Assembly: GCF_019112545.1 (NCBI RefSeq)
Contig: NW_025064882.1
Coordinates: 2,100,971 to 2,164,970, forward strand
DNA: 64,000 bases
Reading direction: 5' to 3'
Source of the DNA: Guyanagaster necrorhizus
Lineage: Eukaryota > Basidiomycota > Agaricomycetes > Agaricales > Physalacriaceae
In this document: positions 22,165 to 34,261 of the stretch, piece after piece
How positions within the stretch are numbered: the stretch's first letter is position 1
How the letters are laid out: each line of letters begins with the position of its first letter
The notes under the pieces: generated by a model
Told to the model about the DNA's origin: nothing
Database searches by the model: none
What the model saw: only the letters and a program-made list of their open reading frames with translations
Translations under genes and position numbers: made by a program

Positions 22165-23050
22165 CTACTTTCTGACAGCATAGAGGAATCCGTCAAATCC
22201 CTTATAGCATGCAGTCCCAACAGCCGTACAGTCTACGTCGGGGTCATTTTTGAGCTCTTTCAATAGAGCCCTCACACCCTCAACGTTATCGTCCGTATAT
22301 GTCGGATTGGCTACTAGACCAACTAGCATCATATTGTCAACAATCTAAGATGCAAAGTTTTCACGAATGAGAACGACGTCAATGAATGACCAAAACCTAC
22401 GATAGTACCGCCTCTCCGTACCAATCGCTTTGCGTGCTTGAAGTAATCAGTGTTTGACGCCTTGTCCGCATCAATGAAAATAAAATCAAAAGGATGCTCG
22501 GGTTTCATCTTGGCAAGCGTGGTTCTTGCGGGACCCACAACCACTTTGACTTTGGATGCCAACCCGGCAATCGCTATGTTCTCGCGAGCCACCTGAGGAA
22601 GCGAAAGGATCAACAATTGGGTCATCGAAGACACCAAGATGAAACCCTATTGGCCACATTTGAACGAGTTCACAGACCTGTGCGTATCTCTCGTTTAGCT
22701 CCAGGGTAACGAGTTCACCATCCTCAGGTAATGCGCGAGCTAGCCATATGGCTGAATAACTATATAGCACGATTAAATGTCAAAATATGGAAATCAGCGT
22801 GCTGCACGTACCCGCCGAGAGTACCAATTTCTAGTATTCTCTTGGCCCGTATTGACGTGGCAAGGAGCTGAAGAAGCTTTCCATGCTCAGCAGGTACCGC
22901 TATCTCATGTGGCAATCCCTTATCTTCGGCATTCTTGAGGGCGGCCCGCAATGCATGATCCTCGTCGAGTAGGAATGAATTAGTGAGTTCGGCCGAGCAT
23001 GCCCAGTCCTCAATGGTCGTGGGGTTGACGTTAGGAACGATGATAGCCAT
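22165..23050 (-). CDS. SAM-dependent O-methyltransferase, caffeoyl-CoA type
   Basis: This is a small cation-dependent O-methyltransferase of the CCoAOMT/catechol O-methyltransferase type, which methylates vicinal hydroxyls of aromatic acceptors with S-adenosylmethionine. The start at 23050 gives MAIIVPNVNPTTIEDWAC. The first exon ends in the SAM-binding motif RILEIGTLGG. The next carries YSAIWLARALPEDGELVTLE, and a later one VKVVVGPARTTLAKM followed by FDFIFIDADKASNTDYF, the metal- and SAM-contacting aspartate motif. The C terminus, GFDGFLYAVRK, ends at 22165. About four small introns interrupt the gene. Length, about 230 residues, is normal. The acceptor cannot be named; fungal relatives are linked to phenolic detoxification or secondary metabolism, but no such cluster surrounds it. 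Confidence 0.88.
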
Positions 23051-24478
23051 ATTCTGAGCAGTAGCAGACAGTGCGCAAGAGCGAAATTGTAAGATAGCGG
23101 ATGAACCAAGAGAGACATGATTATATACGCGTTCGAAGTTGAATGTACCCACGATCATAATATCAGTTATCCGGAACCGGAACCGTCTAGAAAGTCAAAT
23201 GGCGTATAACACTTCCGAAAAGGATGGGGTTCGACTGAATAGAGTTGCCCCCCACGATGCAATGTTCTGGCGCGTGTCTTCCTTGTCCTTCCTTTTTTTT
23301 CCCGTCGCGTTCTGTGTCAAAAGTATGTTCAATACATCCGATTGAAGAGTTGTACCCACAGCAGACCCCGGGACCATGTCTACCCAATTTCAAAAGTGAA
23401 AACGAGCACCGGGTCCCTTATTTTTCTTTCTAGAGCGCGAATACTATACATGGCGAGTTTTGGCGCCAGGTCAAGCTTCTAGATCCTGACGCTCTCCGAA
23501 AAAAACGATCTGGCCTGCCGAAAGTCGGAGGGATGATCGGTCGCAGTATCCCTCTAATACCAATCACCCATTGGAACGATGAGATAGATCTTCGGAGAGC
23601 AAGGCACACATACAATCTAAGACACGATTCTTTCGCGCCGAAATATCGTGTCCTAGACTCTAAAATAGAGCTGACCAACTCTCATCTTCGTTGAGCGCTC
23701 CGAGTCGTACCTGAAGACCACGAACGTTTAGACGATACCCCCGACATCGCCCCCCTCTTTCCTGCACTGACATGGATGATGAGCTTGGCTTATGGAGGAG
23801 GTGAGTGGAAACCTCGCTACTTATGAGGATGACGAAGTCGTTGTATCAGGTGGGTGGCACATCAGCTGCGGAGTGACTGGGAGACCGTAAAACCACCGAG
23901 CCATCAGACAAGCCGGCATGAGTATATTGACGGATGATCAAAGAAAATGGTTACTTCTGTGGGTCCATTCAACCTAATACAACCTCATACCCCAGAAGAT
24001 GGATCAGTAGCTTGGATCAACTACCCTTCGGTACCGAGCCACAGACTGTTGAGCACGAGCCAGTCCCCGGAACTACACCCAATCATCGTCAACGAGCGAA
24101 AAAATATCATCCCTTGATTCGGTACAGAGAGCGGCTTCTCCAAACAAAGTCACAGTATACTGAATTGACAGGAAGGACTTATCTTGAGAAGGTCAAGCGC
24201 ATGCCTGGAGGGTGGGAACGGCACAGCCGGCACTTCGTGGGAAATGTAACGTAACTTCCCCAGATTGTAAATCATGGCCGCTTAATGAAGTCGAAAGATT
24301 ACTATAAACGAGTTCGCTACTTGCGGCCTCAGATGGGTACACAATACAGATATTCGTGCGCTCTTTTGGTTCAAATAGGCGCCCAGTGCGAGGAGAAAAA
24401 CATACATCGCACCGAGAACCTGTCCTACAGCACTGGATTAACAAGCACCGATGATAAAATCTTATGTTCTCAAGCGCT
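23051..24478. other. Intergenic stretch, nothing recognised
   Basis: This lies between the start of the O-methyltransferase and the stop of the Tcd-like gene, both on minus. A short + frame at 23934-24254 has no recognisable content. It should contain the O-methyltransferase promoter. Confidence 0.4.
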
Positions 24479-26158
24479 TCAGGCTTGCCATTGCAGGTAC
24501 TGCCTGATTTCTTGGGCTTTCTTGTCCACCACATCTTGAACCTTATCGCCCCAGACGCTTAGCGGATCTTGAATCTCGTTAGCTCCTGTCCGACAAGCCT
24601 TCATATGTTTCTCGCCATCGCCTTGGTCCATCACAACGCAGTTATCCACGCTAAGAGGTCGTCGTAGATCCCACCGTACCAGCACTGGCCTTGCAGGAAC
24701 TTCGTGGGGCGGAATAGCCGATCTACCACGATACAAGTCCTCCAAAATCAAGGAAACATCGTCTTCGTCGATAGGTAGCTTACTACGTGTGACCCATGGG
24801 TGTTAGTTGACGTTTCGATAAAAATGAAAACAGCCCACTTTATCGTTTCTCCGACAAATTGTGACTCCCGCTTGAGAAGGTCTCGAAGCATTCTTTCGTA
24901 TAGTTTTCTTCGGTTTTTTATTGGTAGGGGATTTAAGATGGGTTTATCGGCCAAATCACAGAGTATGTATGTCGCAATGTGCAACCCAAAGATTGAAGGC
25001 AGGGGTCCTGCAACATGATGTTCAGTAAGAAGATAGCACATTACTGATATTGCAAAACATACCGAGGACGGGTAGGATGCGGACCCTGAAATCATCGAAT
25101 ACGCCGAGCTCTTTAACGGCGCCTTTTTGGAATTCCTCCTCGGGGAGAGGGAGGAGTTTGACATCGCTCGGTACTTCTGTGGAATATACCACCGGTATTC
25201 CTGAGGTGACGCCAAGCAAACGCAGTCTCCTGCGAACGGAACGAGCAAGTGGGTCATAGATGGTGTACGAAATGTCACTGATTTGCACCCTCGTGGGATC
25301 GCATTTAGCGCCAGCACCCATGGAGGAGAAGACCTGGAGGTAGCACTGTTTGATCGGCTACCTCTAAAGGAGAAATGGTCAAAGGTACCTTGATGTTATT
25401 TCCGTGGCAGTATTTGAGCAAGTCGACCTTCGTCGTGATGTTATCAATGGCATCTAGGGAGGATTCAGTTAAATTTGGTTGGCATGCGGCTGACAACGAA
25501 GCACGAACCGATGACCCAGTCAACACCTTCAAGCAGCATGCCGCCCTCTTCCTTTCTCCATATTTCTATTCGCGAATCGACCTCTACCCATCGCGAGATC
25601 TGCTTCAAGGCCTTCTCAATACACTTGACTTTTGGCATTCCCACGTCTGACACCGTCGCCGTGGCATGACGATTGAGCGAAGACAGAGTGACGTAGTCAA
25701 AGTCCACCAAACGGATTTTGGATACTCCTCTGGGAGAAGTCAGCATGAACGCGTGAAATTCGTTCCTGGACGTACGATCTAACCAACATGACGGCAGCCC
25801 AGCTTCCCACACCTCCACAGCCAATGACGGCTACGCTGCCAGAGCGAACTTTTGCCATGCCTTCGTCGCCGAAAAACGCGTAGTTTCGAGCGAGCTGCTC
25901 CTTTATCAGGCCTTCATCAAAAGGGGTGTCGCGAGGTTTCAGCATTATCTCCTCCGTGGCATCGTCCAGGTGCTTTTGAATATTATAGTTGGACGCATTG
26001 GTTGAAATAGAACGTAGAACGTCGTCATTTAGAGCACGTCGCTTGGTATGCCGGGAATACGCATTGAGCACCGAGAAAAGACTGCCAGTTGCAACGGCAG
26101 CAACAACAGCAGTCGCGATAAGCTGTGCCCTATGAGAGTGAAGGTCGAAAAAGTTCAT
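24479..26158 (-). CDS. tRNA threonylcarbamoyladenosine dehydratase (Tcd1/Tcd2-like)
   Basis: This ThiF/E1-like enzyme uses ATP to cyclise N6-threonylcarbamoyladenosine at position 37 of tRNAs that read ANN codons. The yeast homologues Tcd1 and Tcd2 sit in the outer mitochondrial membrane. The N terminus (MNFFDLHSHRAQLIATAVVA) contains one hydrophobic helix consistent with membrane anchoring. The Rossmann ATP-binding motif is clear: GSVAVIGCGGVGSWAAVMLV. It is followed by IRLVDFDYVTLSSLNRHATA, with the Asp and Arg that contact ATP, and by the DAIDNITTK segment and KCDPTRVQISDISYTIYDPL. The C-terminal region ends QEIRQYLQWQA at 24479. At least six exons are visible. The product is about 480 residues, matching the yeast proteins. 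Confidence 0.88.
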
Positions 26159-26234
26159 CGGAGATTTGTCAACGTAGGGTTAGGGTTTCCTTATCCCAAA
26201 TAAATTACAAAATATGAACACTAGTTCTACGACG

Positions 26235-27385
26235 CTACGGTTCGTCCCCGCCAGGAAGAGGGATATCCGCCCCAATCTTGTCAATCACATAATAGCTGAA
26301 AAACAGCACTTTGAAGGACAAGGCTAATCCGGCATGTAGCACAGTGATGGCAATGATTATTAGTCGGGTCGCTTTAGCCTCAGCCTAGAAGATTCTATAA
26401 GATCAGTAAGGATAGAACGGAGGAGAAATAGGTCGCACAGAGGCCAGAATGGGGTACACATTTCTGACTAAGAAATAGCCAGACTGAACAAATGCGACAG
26501 CCACGAGGACCCAGCGCAGAATTGGCACGGGGATCACACAGAGGACCTACAGAAGTCAGGTGCTTGACGAATAGAAAGATGGAATGGAAGCGCACAGAGA
26601 CAGGAATCCATACGAACATGGCATAACCCCATATTGCTACAGCTTCCACAACATTCCATTCACCAACGCCAAGGTAGCGGAGTGCTATCCAAAGTAGAAC
26701 AGGCAACCCTAGTCCATAGGCATACACAATAGAAACAGCGATGGAAAGAAGCTGAAAATCGTAGTCATATTCTGCTCCTGGGGCGGACAAGTACGCTGCG
26801 ATTGATGCATCGAGACTCGAGGATAGGAAAAGGGCAAATATCAAGGTTGTCAATGTCCAAAAGGGTCCGTAAAGGTCTGCAGGGTTAAGATGGGTAGACA
26901 GGTAGTCAGTTGACGTTGGTAGAAGGGTCGAATAACAGCGTGTCAGAACCTGATGACGTTCAGCAACAGCCAGCAGCCAGTCACGAACTACGGACCATTT
27001 TGGTGTCGACGTCGAAATATGGCTGGTAATATTCTGTCGTCCAGAAGCCGCCGCCGCCGCCGTCTTTGGTCTGGTGAGGCCGGTCTTGGAGGTAGCCTGC
27101 TGTTGCATCAATGCCGACATCAACAACAACGAAGGTGGCGTACCTCTATCTGTATTCCCTACGCCTCGACCAGTCCCCACATTGTCCGAGCCGTCGTTGG
27201 CATTCGACCCTAAAAATGCTTCGAAAACGTTAAGAAACGAGTGGGCATTCCCGTTGTGTTTGCACAGTACATTTGAATTGGAGACCCTCTGGGCCCTCTT
27301 CTAGCCGCTACCAGTCTTTAGCATGCGTTTTGCAGGATGTAGATGGCAAACGTACCTCATCGGCTTCGACTGCAACGTACGCCAT
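26235..27385 (-). CDS. YIP1-family Golgi membrane protein
   Basis: Yip1-domain proteins are five-helix membrane proteins of the Golgi and ER exit sites that bind Rab GTPases. The protein starts MAYVAVEADE at 27385; two introns later it reads LQFKSFLGSNANDGSDNVGT. The cytosolic part is hydrophilic. The Yip1 core begins NPADLYGPFWTLTTLIFALF, where the DLYGP-type motif is the family signature. It continues with YDYDFQLLSIAVSIVYAYGL and GEWNVVEAVAIWGYAMFVWI and ends in two more helices; the last (LIIIAITVLHAGLALSFKVL) precedes the C terminus PLPGGDEP at 26235. The order of elements resembles the YIPF1/YIPF2 group. The 5' end lies 560 bases from the divergent permease gene. Confidence 0.85.
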
Positions 27386-27945
27386 GGTCGATGTCGTGGA
27401 AGGTCGGTGTAATGAGGACCCCTGCCACCTCGGCACGCAAATCTTATCTATTTAAACTATCGGTGTTCTTCGTTTTCTTCTTGTTCTTGCTTGTTCATTA
27501 TCCAAAGCAGATCTCCAGCATCGACAGACGTGCATGGCCCCAACCAAGGTCGTTTATCACAATGGCGTTTTCAGCGACAATCGGGTGTGCCCAATTGGGG
27601 TCCTCTTTGTCTTTCACTGGCAGCATCGTCACTTGTTTTTCTTTTCTTCTGCGCCGCAACGTGCCCTGCTGTCTCCACACAACTTTGTCCCTGAGAAAGA
27701 CTGAGAAGCTCAATGGACTCAATGGCCGGAGACACGAAATGGGAAGGATGCCGTTCCCCAATCCAGCAGGACCGTGAAGTCTGCTCCAGTAGTCTGAGTC
27801 CCGAGCACGAAAACGTAGCGCAGGACGCGTCTTGGATTGCCATTGACCCTCGGCAGCAAGATTCTGGTGAGCAAACAGGTATATAATCGTACCCTCAGAT
27901 TGGTATCTCTCTCCAGCCAGCCCTCCCTGTCGTGTTGTCGACAAC
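27386..27945. promoter_or_regulatory. Shared upstream region of YIP1 and permease genes
   Basis: The 560 bases between the two divergent start codons must contain both promoters. A TATA-like GGTATATAA lies near 27880-27890, about 60 bases before the permease ATG. Open frames cross this region on both strands but are chance frames with no domain. Confidence 0.4.
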
Positions 27946-30466
27946 ATGGAACCACCCAGCTTTCAAGAATCCCGTTATGACGTTATCCTTCGTCACCGGC
28001 GGAATAGACCCGAGGATGGCGGAGGTCTCAAGTCCACGACAGTACCATCACGGTTCTTGAACCTCTCCAGCGACTTTGAATTTTGTGGATGGGGCTCCTT
28101 TTTCCAGTTCAAGCTAACCGCAAAAGAGCACGATGCTGGGGATGTGCGTGTCAGAACAGCTAGGGACGCCAAAGTGCTCGGCCAATTCACTGCTAGTGCG
28201 CTGGCAGGCAACGCAGTGCTCGGGAGCGTGTTCTACGCCCTACCTGCCGTTGTTGCAGTGTCTAGCGTATAGTGAGCCACCTTCTACGAATACATGCTCT
28301 CTTCGTTTCATGCATATACTTCAGTTCTCCGATATCTCTTTTCATCGCGACCATGACGCTGTTCTTATGGCGCCCAATCATGGCGGAACTTGGTTCTGCT
28401 CTGCCTATCACAGGAGCTCCCTACTCTTACATGTACTCGTATATCCTCTCTCTTTCTCCACTTCTCACTTACACTGGCTTAGACTTAACGTCTCCACCAA
28501 ATCTTTCGCTTTGGTTGGTGCAGCGCTCTTATTATTGGATTACGTCTCTACTTCCGTTGTTTCTGCAGCAACGGCGGCGGCATATCTCTCGGGGGAGGTT
28601 GACCTCCCTTTTCCCACTTTTGTCGGAGCCATCATTGTTCTCGCATTATTTACCCTCGTCAGTCTCAGCGGTATCAAAGAAAGTGCGCGACTTGCGTTAG
28701 CGTCGCTCTCTTTCCACGTAAGCCCGTTGGTGTATCGGTGTTAATGGTCTGACTCCCTTGCCACAGGTTGGAACCATGGTCGTTCTTATGGTCGCATCGG
28801 CCATTCATTGGTGGAATATCGGCAATAATCGACTTCGCGAAAATTGGGTTTCTAACCAAGCTTCTTCTCCAAGTCAGGTCGCAAGGCATGTATTTGATGG
28901 CTGGTGCCTTGGAATGCTCGGCTTGACTGGATTTGAATGTACACTTTCACAATTATTTCAAGGACCTGCTTCTTTATGACGTCCGTTTCAGGTATACCCG
29001 CCTACATCGCTCGAATTAAGCCCGGTGCACTGCCTCTCGTATTTCGGAATCTGCATTATCCCGCCATTGTCCTGAACACTCTCATTATGGTTCTGGTTAT
29101 GGCGATAGTTCCCCTGGAGACTGTTCTGCAAGACGATAATGTTCTTAGTGTCCTCGGCCAGACAGTAGGCACAACTCTTGTAACATCTTTACTCTGCTAA
29201 TTTCGATCTAGTCCGCAGGCAAGTGGTTGAGAGTATGGATAGTTGTAGACGCTATCGTTGTTCTATGCGGAGGCGTTCTGACCGGTATATATTTCCTCAA
29301 CTCACTGCTGCATCAGTACTTATCTACTCTATAGGTATACTGAGTGCATGCGAGTTATTGGAGAAGTTGACCAGTGATCGCGTCCTTCCTCAGCTGTTCG
29401 TTCACCCGCTTCCATTCTTTCGATCACCTTATGTGTCGGTGCTTTCGTTCTCGGCATTCAGCGGTGTCATCTACGCTACTACAGGTGCTAACCTTGCCAT
29501 TGTGTCGAAGATGTGCGTATCGGACCTATTTGACACAGATTTACTTGCTGATGCTACGGTCAGGTTCTCATTGGTGTGGCTATCGGTTATGGCGTTATTC
29601 CCGATATGCCTTCTGCTTTTAAAATTCAACCGTGGTCGGCTTCCAAGGACTCCTAGAACCCCTGTGTCAATAGTGTTCTTCACACTAGCCATTGTCCCGA
29701 CTGTATTCGCAGGTAACATCGCCATCGACCCAGTCACGTTTGGGTGGGTATTCAGTATTTGCTTCTACTACTCTTTCTTAGCCTTGAACAGATATTTCTC
29801 CGCCTACTTTGTCGTCATTGTTATGTTATTTTCAATTACGCAGAAAAAGGCATATCTCTTGCGATGGATCATCTGGATATATGATCAGTACACGATGCTG
29901 CACCAATGGAATGCAACGAAATTATGGGCCTGTAGATTGATGAACACAATGACTAGACTAAGGCGTAAGCCTGTTTGTATATTGGCAAAAACAGACGAAG
30001 TAAGCCTCTACAGCTCTTCTTTTTGACGTCTGCTAATGGTTCACCAGATCAGCTACTTAATGCGTATGATTCTCTATGTACAAAAAAACGAGGAAACCTC
30101 ATCTTTAAATATCGTCCACTTTGCCGAGGAGGAGGAGGCTGTTCCGTCAGAGTTGGAAGCAAACACCAGAAGTGAGTGCAAAGTTAGTTGCATCTGGCAA
30201 GTTCTAACTCTTGTTTTACTAGTATTAGATGAAACCTTTCCAGAAATCACCATAAATCTAGTAAGTAGCTGAACCTCAGTGGTGCTTTTCAGCTGATGCG
30301 CTTCTTCTCCCTTCAGCTAATCGTTCGCAACTCATTTGATCCACCCAATGTCGCTTCTCTGGCACATAGACTACAGATTCCCCCATCTTTAATGTTCATG
30401 ACTTGTCCAGGGCCCCTATTTCCACATTCCGTCGCCGATTTCGGTACACGTATCATTACGCTTTGA
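27946..30466 (+). CDS. APC-superfamily amino-acid permease with cytosolic C-terminal domain
   Basis: This is a proton-coupled amino-acid or polyamine carrier of about twelve helices. The N terminus is cytosolic (MEPPSFQESRYDVILRHRRN). The first helix region reads GQFTASALAGNAVLGSVFYA, followed by ELGSALPITGAPYSYM, the permease consensus around helices 2-3. Helices continue through SGIKESARLALASLSFH, GMLGLTGFEC and SVLSFSAFSGVIYATTGANL to KNRYFSAYFVVIVML-type sequence near 29820. After the last helix a soluble tail of about 150 residues follows, coded by four or more small exons: PVCILAKTDE, ISYLMRMILYVQKNEETSSL, a 38-nt exon with DETFPEITINL, and the final exon ending GTRIITL at 30466. The alternating beta/alpha pattern recalls stress-protein-like regulatory tails of some APC carriers; that is inference. 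The substrate is unknown. Confidence 0.85.
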
Positions 30467-33024
30467 GTTTTGTTTTTCTCAGTCGCCCTGTTCCGATGTT
30501 ACCTTTATGTTAGCTCTTGAACCTAACACCGTATTACCTGCATTGGCCGCTAATATTTATCATCGCATGCCTGTTTTTCATGTATGGTAGCTAAGCCATT
30601 TGTGTGTTCCGAGGCACACATTTTGCCGTCGGCGGACCATAAGGTTGAAGCTTAAGCCTTTTCTTCCTGATGTCTCCTACAGGATCCGGGGTACTACTCT
30701 AGATATGCACCCATGTTACCGCCTCCAGAAGGATTCCTGAAGCATCGTGACCACAAACTTTAAACGGATTCGTAAGAATGTGCGACCCTTGGGACACACG
30801 CCAGTGGCTCGGTGGCGGATCTAAGAAGCCTTCGGACTTCCGTTATCTGATTCTCTGGGTATATCTATCTGGTAGATTTGTGACATTTGAAAGGCGCACT
30901 CATGTGCATCATATTCTAGTAGCTACTAATTAACCAATGCTTCCTAACGGTTTCGGTTGCAAAAACGAGGCATCTTTGTGTGTAAAACGACGCGTAATAG
31001 TCAGGGAAGACACAGTTCCAGAAAACACTAGCTTATCTACGTCACGGACAATGAACTGGGCCCCTTGTATCTCAACTGCCAGGTGATTGAATCAATTTCA
31101 ATTTACAAGGATGTTTGCTGTCCTGCAACACGCACGTAAGACTTCTAGTAACAGAGTCAGCGGGCTCGTTAGCTTTTGCATTCTACGAACGTGAGTATAT
31201 CGAATCAGGCGTCTATCACACTGACCAAGTTTTGCACTTTATCGTGATTGAGTTACCCCTGCCAATCGTGTACGAATCCGATCGTCTTGATCCGACGATC
31301 ACGTGGCCTCAATTTAAATAACTGGACTTTTTTGCAAACTTTTTGCGTTGTTGAACGTTCCCGCCAGTTAGGTAACTGTTAACCAAGATTGGACAGCTTC
31401 TCTTTTCGAATGCGGAATAAAGAGTGAGCGACGTAGCCAAAGAGCGGTTCAATTTCCGCTGCTCACAACGCACGTCCCCTAGGCCGCGATGGCATTAGCC
31501 CCCACATGATCTAAAGCTGCAGCAAAATGCTCCGAGAATTTCTCCGTGGCCTTAAAAATGCTCGCTTACTCGCCGCGGTGATAGATGAAGGTTGTGATTC
31601 TGGTTTGATTTTACGAGGTGGTCATCACGTTTGTCTCACTTTAGAAATAACCGGAACTATTGGTTGAAGACCTCTGAACAATGCTCAAACTACTAGCGCA
31701 GCATCTTCAAGTATCTTAGTCCCCACAGTCACGCTTCGCAATAGTCCCGGACATGTGACTCATAATTTCTCGCATGGTGTGCCAGCATCCCCGTTTGACA
31801 TGTATTTCGCCCGTCGCAAAGACCGAGGAAGGACTACGGCGGCAACTTCATCACAACCCGCTTAGTACTCACGCCTCTTGAGAAGCTTGTTCTCACCTTA
31901 CCTATCTCAAGGACCCTTATCTTCTGTGGAATCAGGATAATTCAATTATTTCCCAGGACGTCCCTACAGCGAAGAAATTGCTGTCGGTTGCTTCGGTCGC
32001 CGCAGGCCCAGATTCTCCATCGAGCTATGCTTATCCGTGTCTTCTGTGAACGTAAAAATTTTACATGACGTTTGGACTTACATTCCCGCAGGTCAACCAA
32101 TAAACGGCGGAGAACGGTATGACAGGAACTGTAGCCATGCATGAGCTCTCTGTTCCAGACGTCGTTACGTTCTGTCTGTCAAAGGCATACAACTTTTTTT
32201 TCCCTTTACGAGGTAGGACAAATATTTATTGCAAAATAAAATCTGAAATTTACAGATCCGCCAGGTTCGTTAAACACGCGCCTCCTAGCGCGGCTTTGCG
32301 CATATCACCCTTTTGTTGCTATTCCTAAATTGTCTGATACTCTGTTACTTAGTAGGGTTACAGCATTTCGCCTCCTGAGCAAGGGATGCATTTCAAGTGA
32401 CTTGCTTGAATGTGCTCTCGGGCTCTATATATTTGTCGAACATCCAAGCAATCAGAACGTCCCGTCCACCGTCAAGTATTTCCAAGCGAGCGGCAAAGGT
32501 CTGAGCATTCTTTGATCATGCTCCAACGGCGGCAACTCGGTAACCTAAACGATTCTATGAAACATGACAGGCTGTGCCTCTGGAGTTTGTAGTTCACATG
32601 CGGCTTGCCCTGGGCCTGGGCCGACTCAGTTCGGGGCACATGCTACGTCTGCTACCCCGCCCGAGGGACTAACAGAAGGACGTATACCGACATTGTGGCT
32701 TGATTAAATAAATAGAATCTCAGGCTCGAAGATACCGAGGTCGTATTTCCGAAGGGCCCGAAGAGGACTTCCCTGCAAATTATTCTATCTGATCGTTGCA
32801 TGACACTTCCAAGGGGCGCAGCGTCTGGCAGCGAGAAACAACATAGTCCTGAAGTGTCAAAAGCATCACCTTTGTCCTTTTTGGAGTGATTGATTCGGAT
32901 TAGAGCTTCTGAACATGCACCCCAGACCGCAGCAAAGGAAAATACCTGTACAAAAAAATTGTTTAGAGAAACATCTACATTATCTACCAGTACCTTCTAA
33001 TCCTATGCTTCTTTGTGACTACAT
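30467..33024. other. Gene-poor 2.6-kb stretch
   Basis: Both flanking genes (permease + and phosphorylase -) end here, so no promoter is required. I found no frame with good coding character, no long terminal repeats and no RNA gene. The region may contain decayed mobile DNA beyond recognition, but I cannot show that. Confidence 0.4.
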
Positions 33025-34222
33025 CTAATTGCGCGAAAGCATTTCGATGACTCGCTCTACAAGCTTGCGCATCACGTTGCCCTTCTCTTGACCAACTGCC
33101 AACACCTCTTCATGTGATACGACTTCAGGTACAGCAAGTTCAACCGACTTCCCCATGAGCTATAACCGATAAATGTAAATTCTACACATGCATCGCAGAC
33201 ATAGCTCACCTCAGCCATTACTTCCTCCTTGACACTTCTGTATTTGTCCGGAATGACAACGGCATTGGTGACCAGACTTAATGCCAGGACATTTAAGCCT
33301 TCCTGTCTGGCAGCTACAACTTCTGGAACGGTGCTCATTCCAACTACGTCAGCGCCAGCGTTCCGAAGGAATCTTCCTTCTGCGGGACTCTCGTAAGTAG
33401 GCCCACTGACCCACGCGTATACCCCTTCTGCAAGCGCGTCCGTTTCGAGAGAGAGTTGATGTGAAGCGAGGAAGAGAAGGCGTCGAAGAGATGTTGAATA
33501 CGCATCAGACACCGCCAAGAAGCGGGGAAGTTCTGGAGATATCAGAGGGCCGAGAAGAGGATTCATTCCTGTAAGGTTTGGCAACGCCAGATGGTCATGG
33601 ATAACGACGACTACGTACATACGCATGTCATATTGGATCAGCAAGAAATTAATGAAAACGTACTCGTCCCGACAGAAAGATTGGGATTGAGGGCACCAGA
33701 TGCATTAGTCACTGAACTCCATAAGTACTAGCCAAACAGCAAAGACGAAACAGGCCCCACCAATAAGATCAGTGACCCCAAGTTTCGCCATGACCTGGAC
33801 AGGATAAACGACAGTTGACAATTCATGACCCTCATAGGGATGAAACTATCTGACTCTATGTTAAACACCAGATTCGACCGAAAATAAAGAGACGAACTCT
33901 GCCAAGCATAGCAACAACTGGCACACCTTCCCCTGCGCCAATTAATCCGAACGCCAACGAACTTTTATGTCCAGGGACTACGATGCTGTTCAGTTGTGGG
34001 AACAAGTCTAAACTAAACCATCTACATACCGCTGCTTTGTGCGAACCCAGGAATGGCAGCATACGGTATCAAGATAGTCTCTCGAAGAGCGTCTACAAGG
34101 CCACCCAATCCAGACCCACAGATGATACCAATTTTTGGCTTGCAAAGTTTTTCCGGTAGCCTACAGACAATCGCATCTAAAGTAGCTGGGAATGGGCTCG
34201 TAGTTGGTTGATCTGGAATCAT
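33025..34222 (-). CDS. Purine nucleoside phosphorylase (inosine/guanosine type)
   Basis: This trimeric salvage enzyme splits inosine and guanosine with phosphate into the base and ribose-1-phosphate in the cytosol. The first exon contains PKIGIICGSGLGGLVDAL, the phosphate-binding GSGLG motif. The next has VPGHKSSLAFGLIGAGEGVP, with the His of the phosphate site. Further on come HPYEGHEL, IVVVIHDHLALPNLTGMNPL with the HDHxxLxxxxGxNPL signature, YAWVSGPTYESPAEGRFLR, and ADVVGMSTVPEVVAARQEGL with the substrate-binding Glu and Met. LSLVTNAVV carries the base-contacting Asn. The C terminus ends VIEMLSRN at 33025. Two starts are possible in frame, 34222 (MIPDQPTTSPF) and 34261 (MIDICHQNF); I prefer 34222 by length. 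Small introns separate the exons. Confidence 0.92.
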
Positions 34223-34261
34223 TGTGCGGAGAAGGAAATTTTGATGGCAAATGTCGATCAT

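Noticed and set aside
26170..26185. Telomere-like GGGTTAGGG, also near 56650
   Set aside because: Only one to two units in each place, flanked by ordinary genes; no array.
22165..27385. O-methyltransferase, Tcd-like gene and YIP1 gene as a possible metabolite cluster
   Set aside because: The latter two are housekeeping genes, and no backbone synthase or other tailoring enzyme is nearby.
28272..28700. Hydrophobic + strand frame of 142 codons inside the permease
   Set aside because: It starts at an intron and mixes frames; the permease exons explain the same DNA with recognisable helices.
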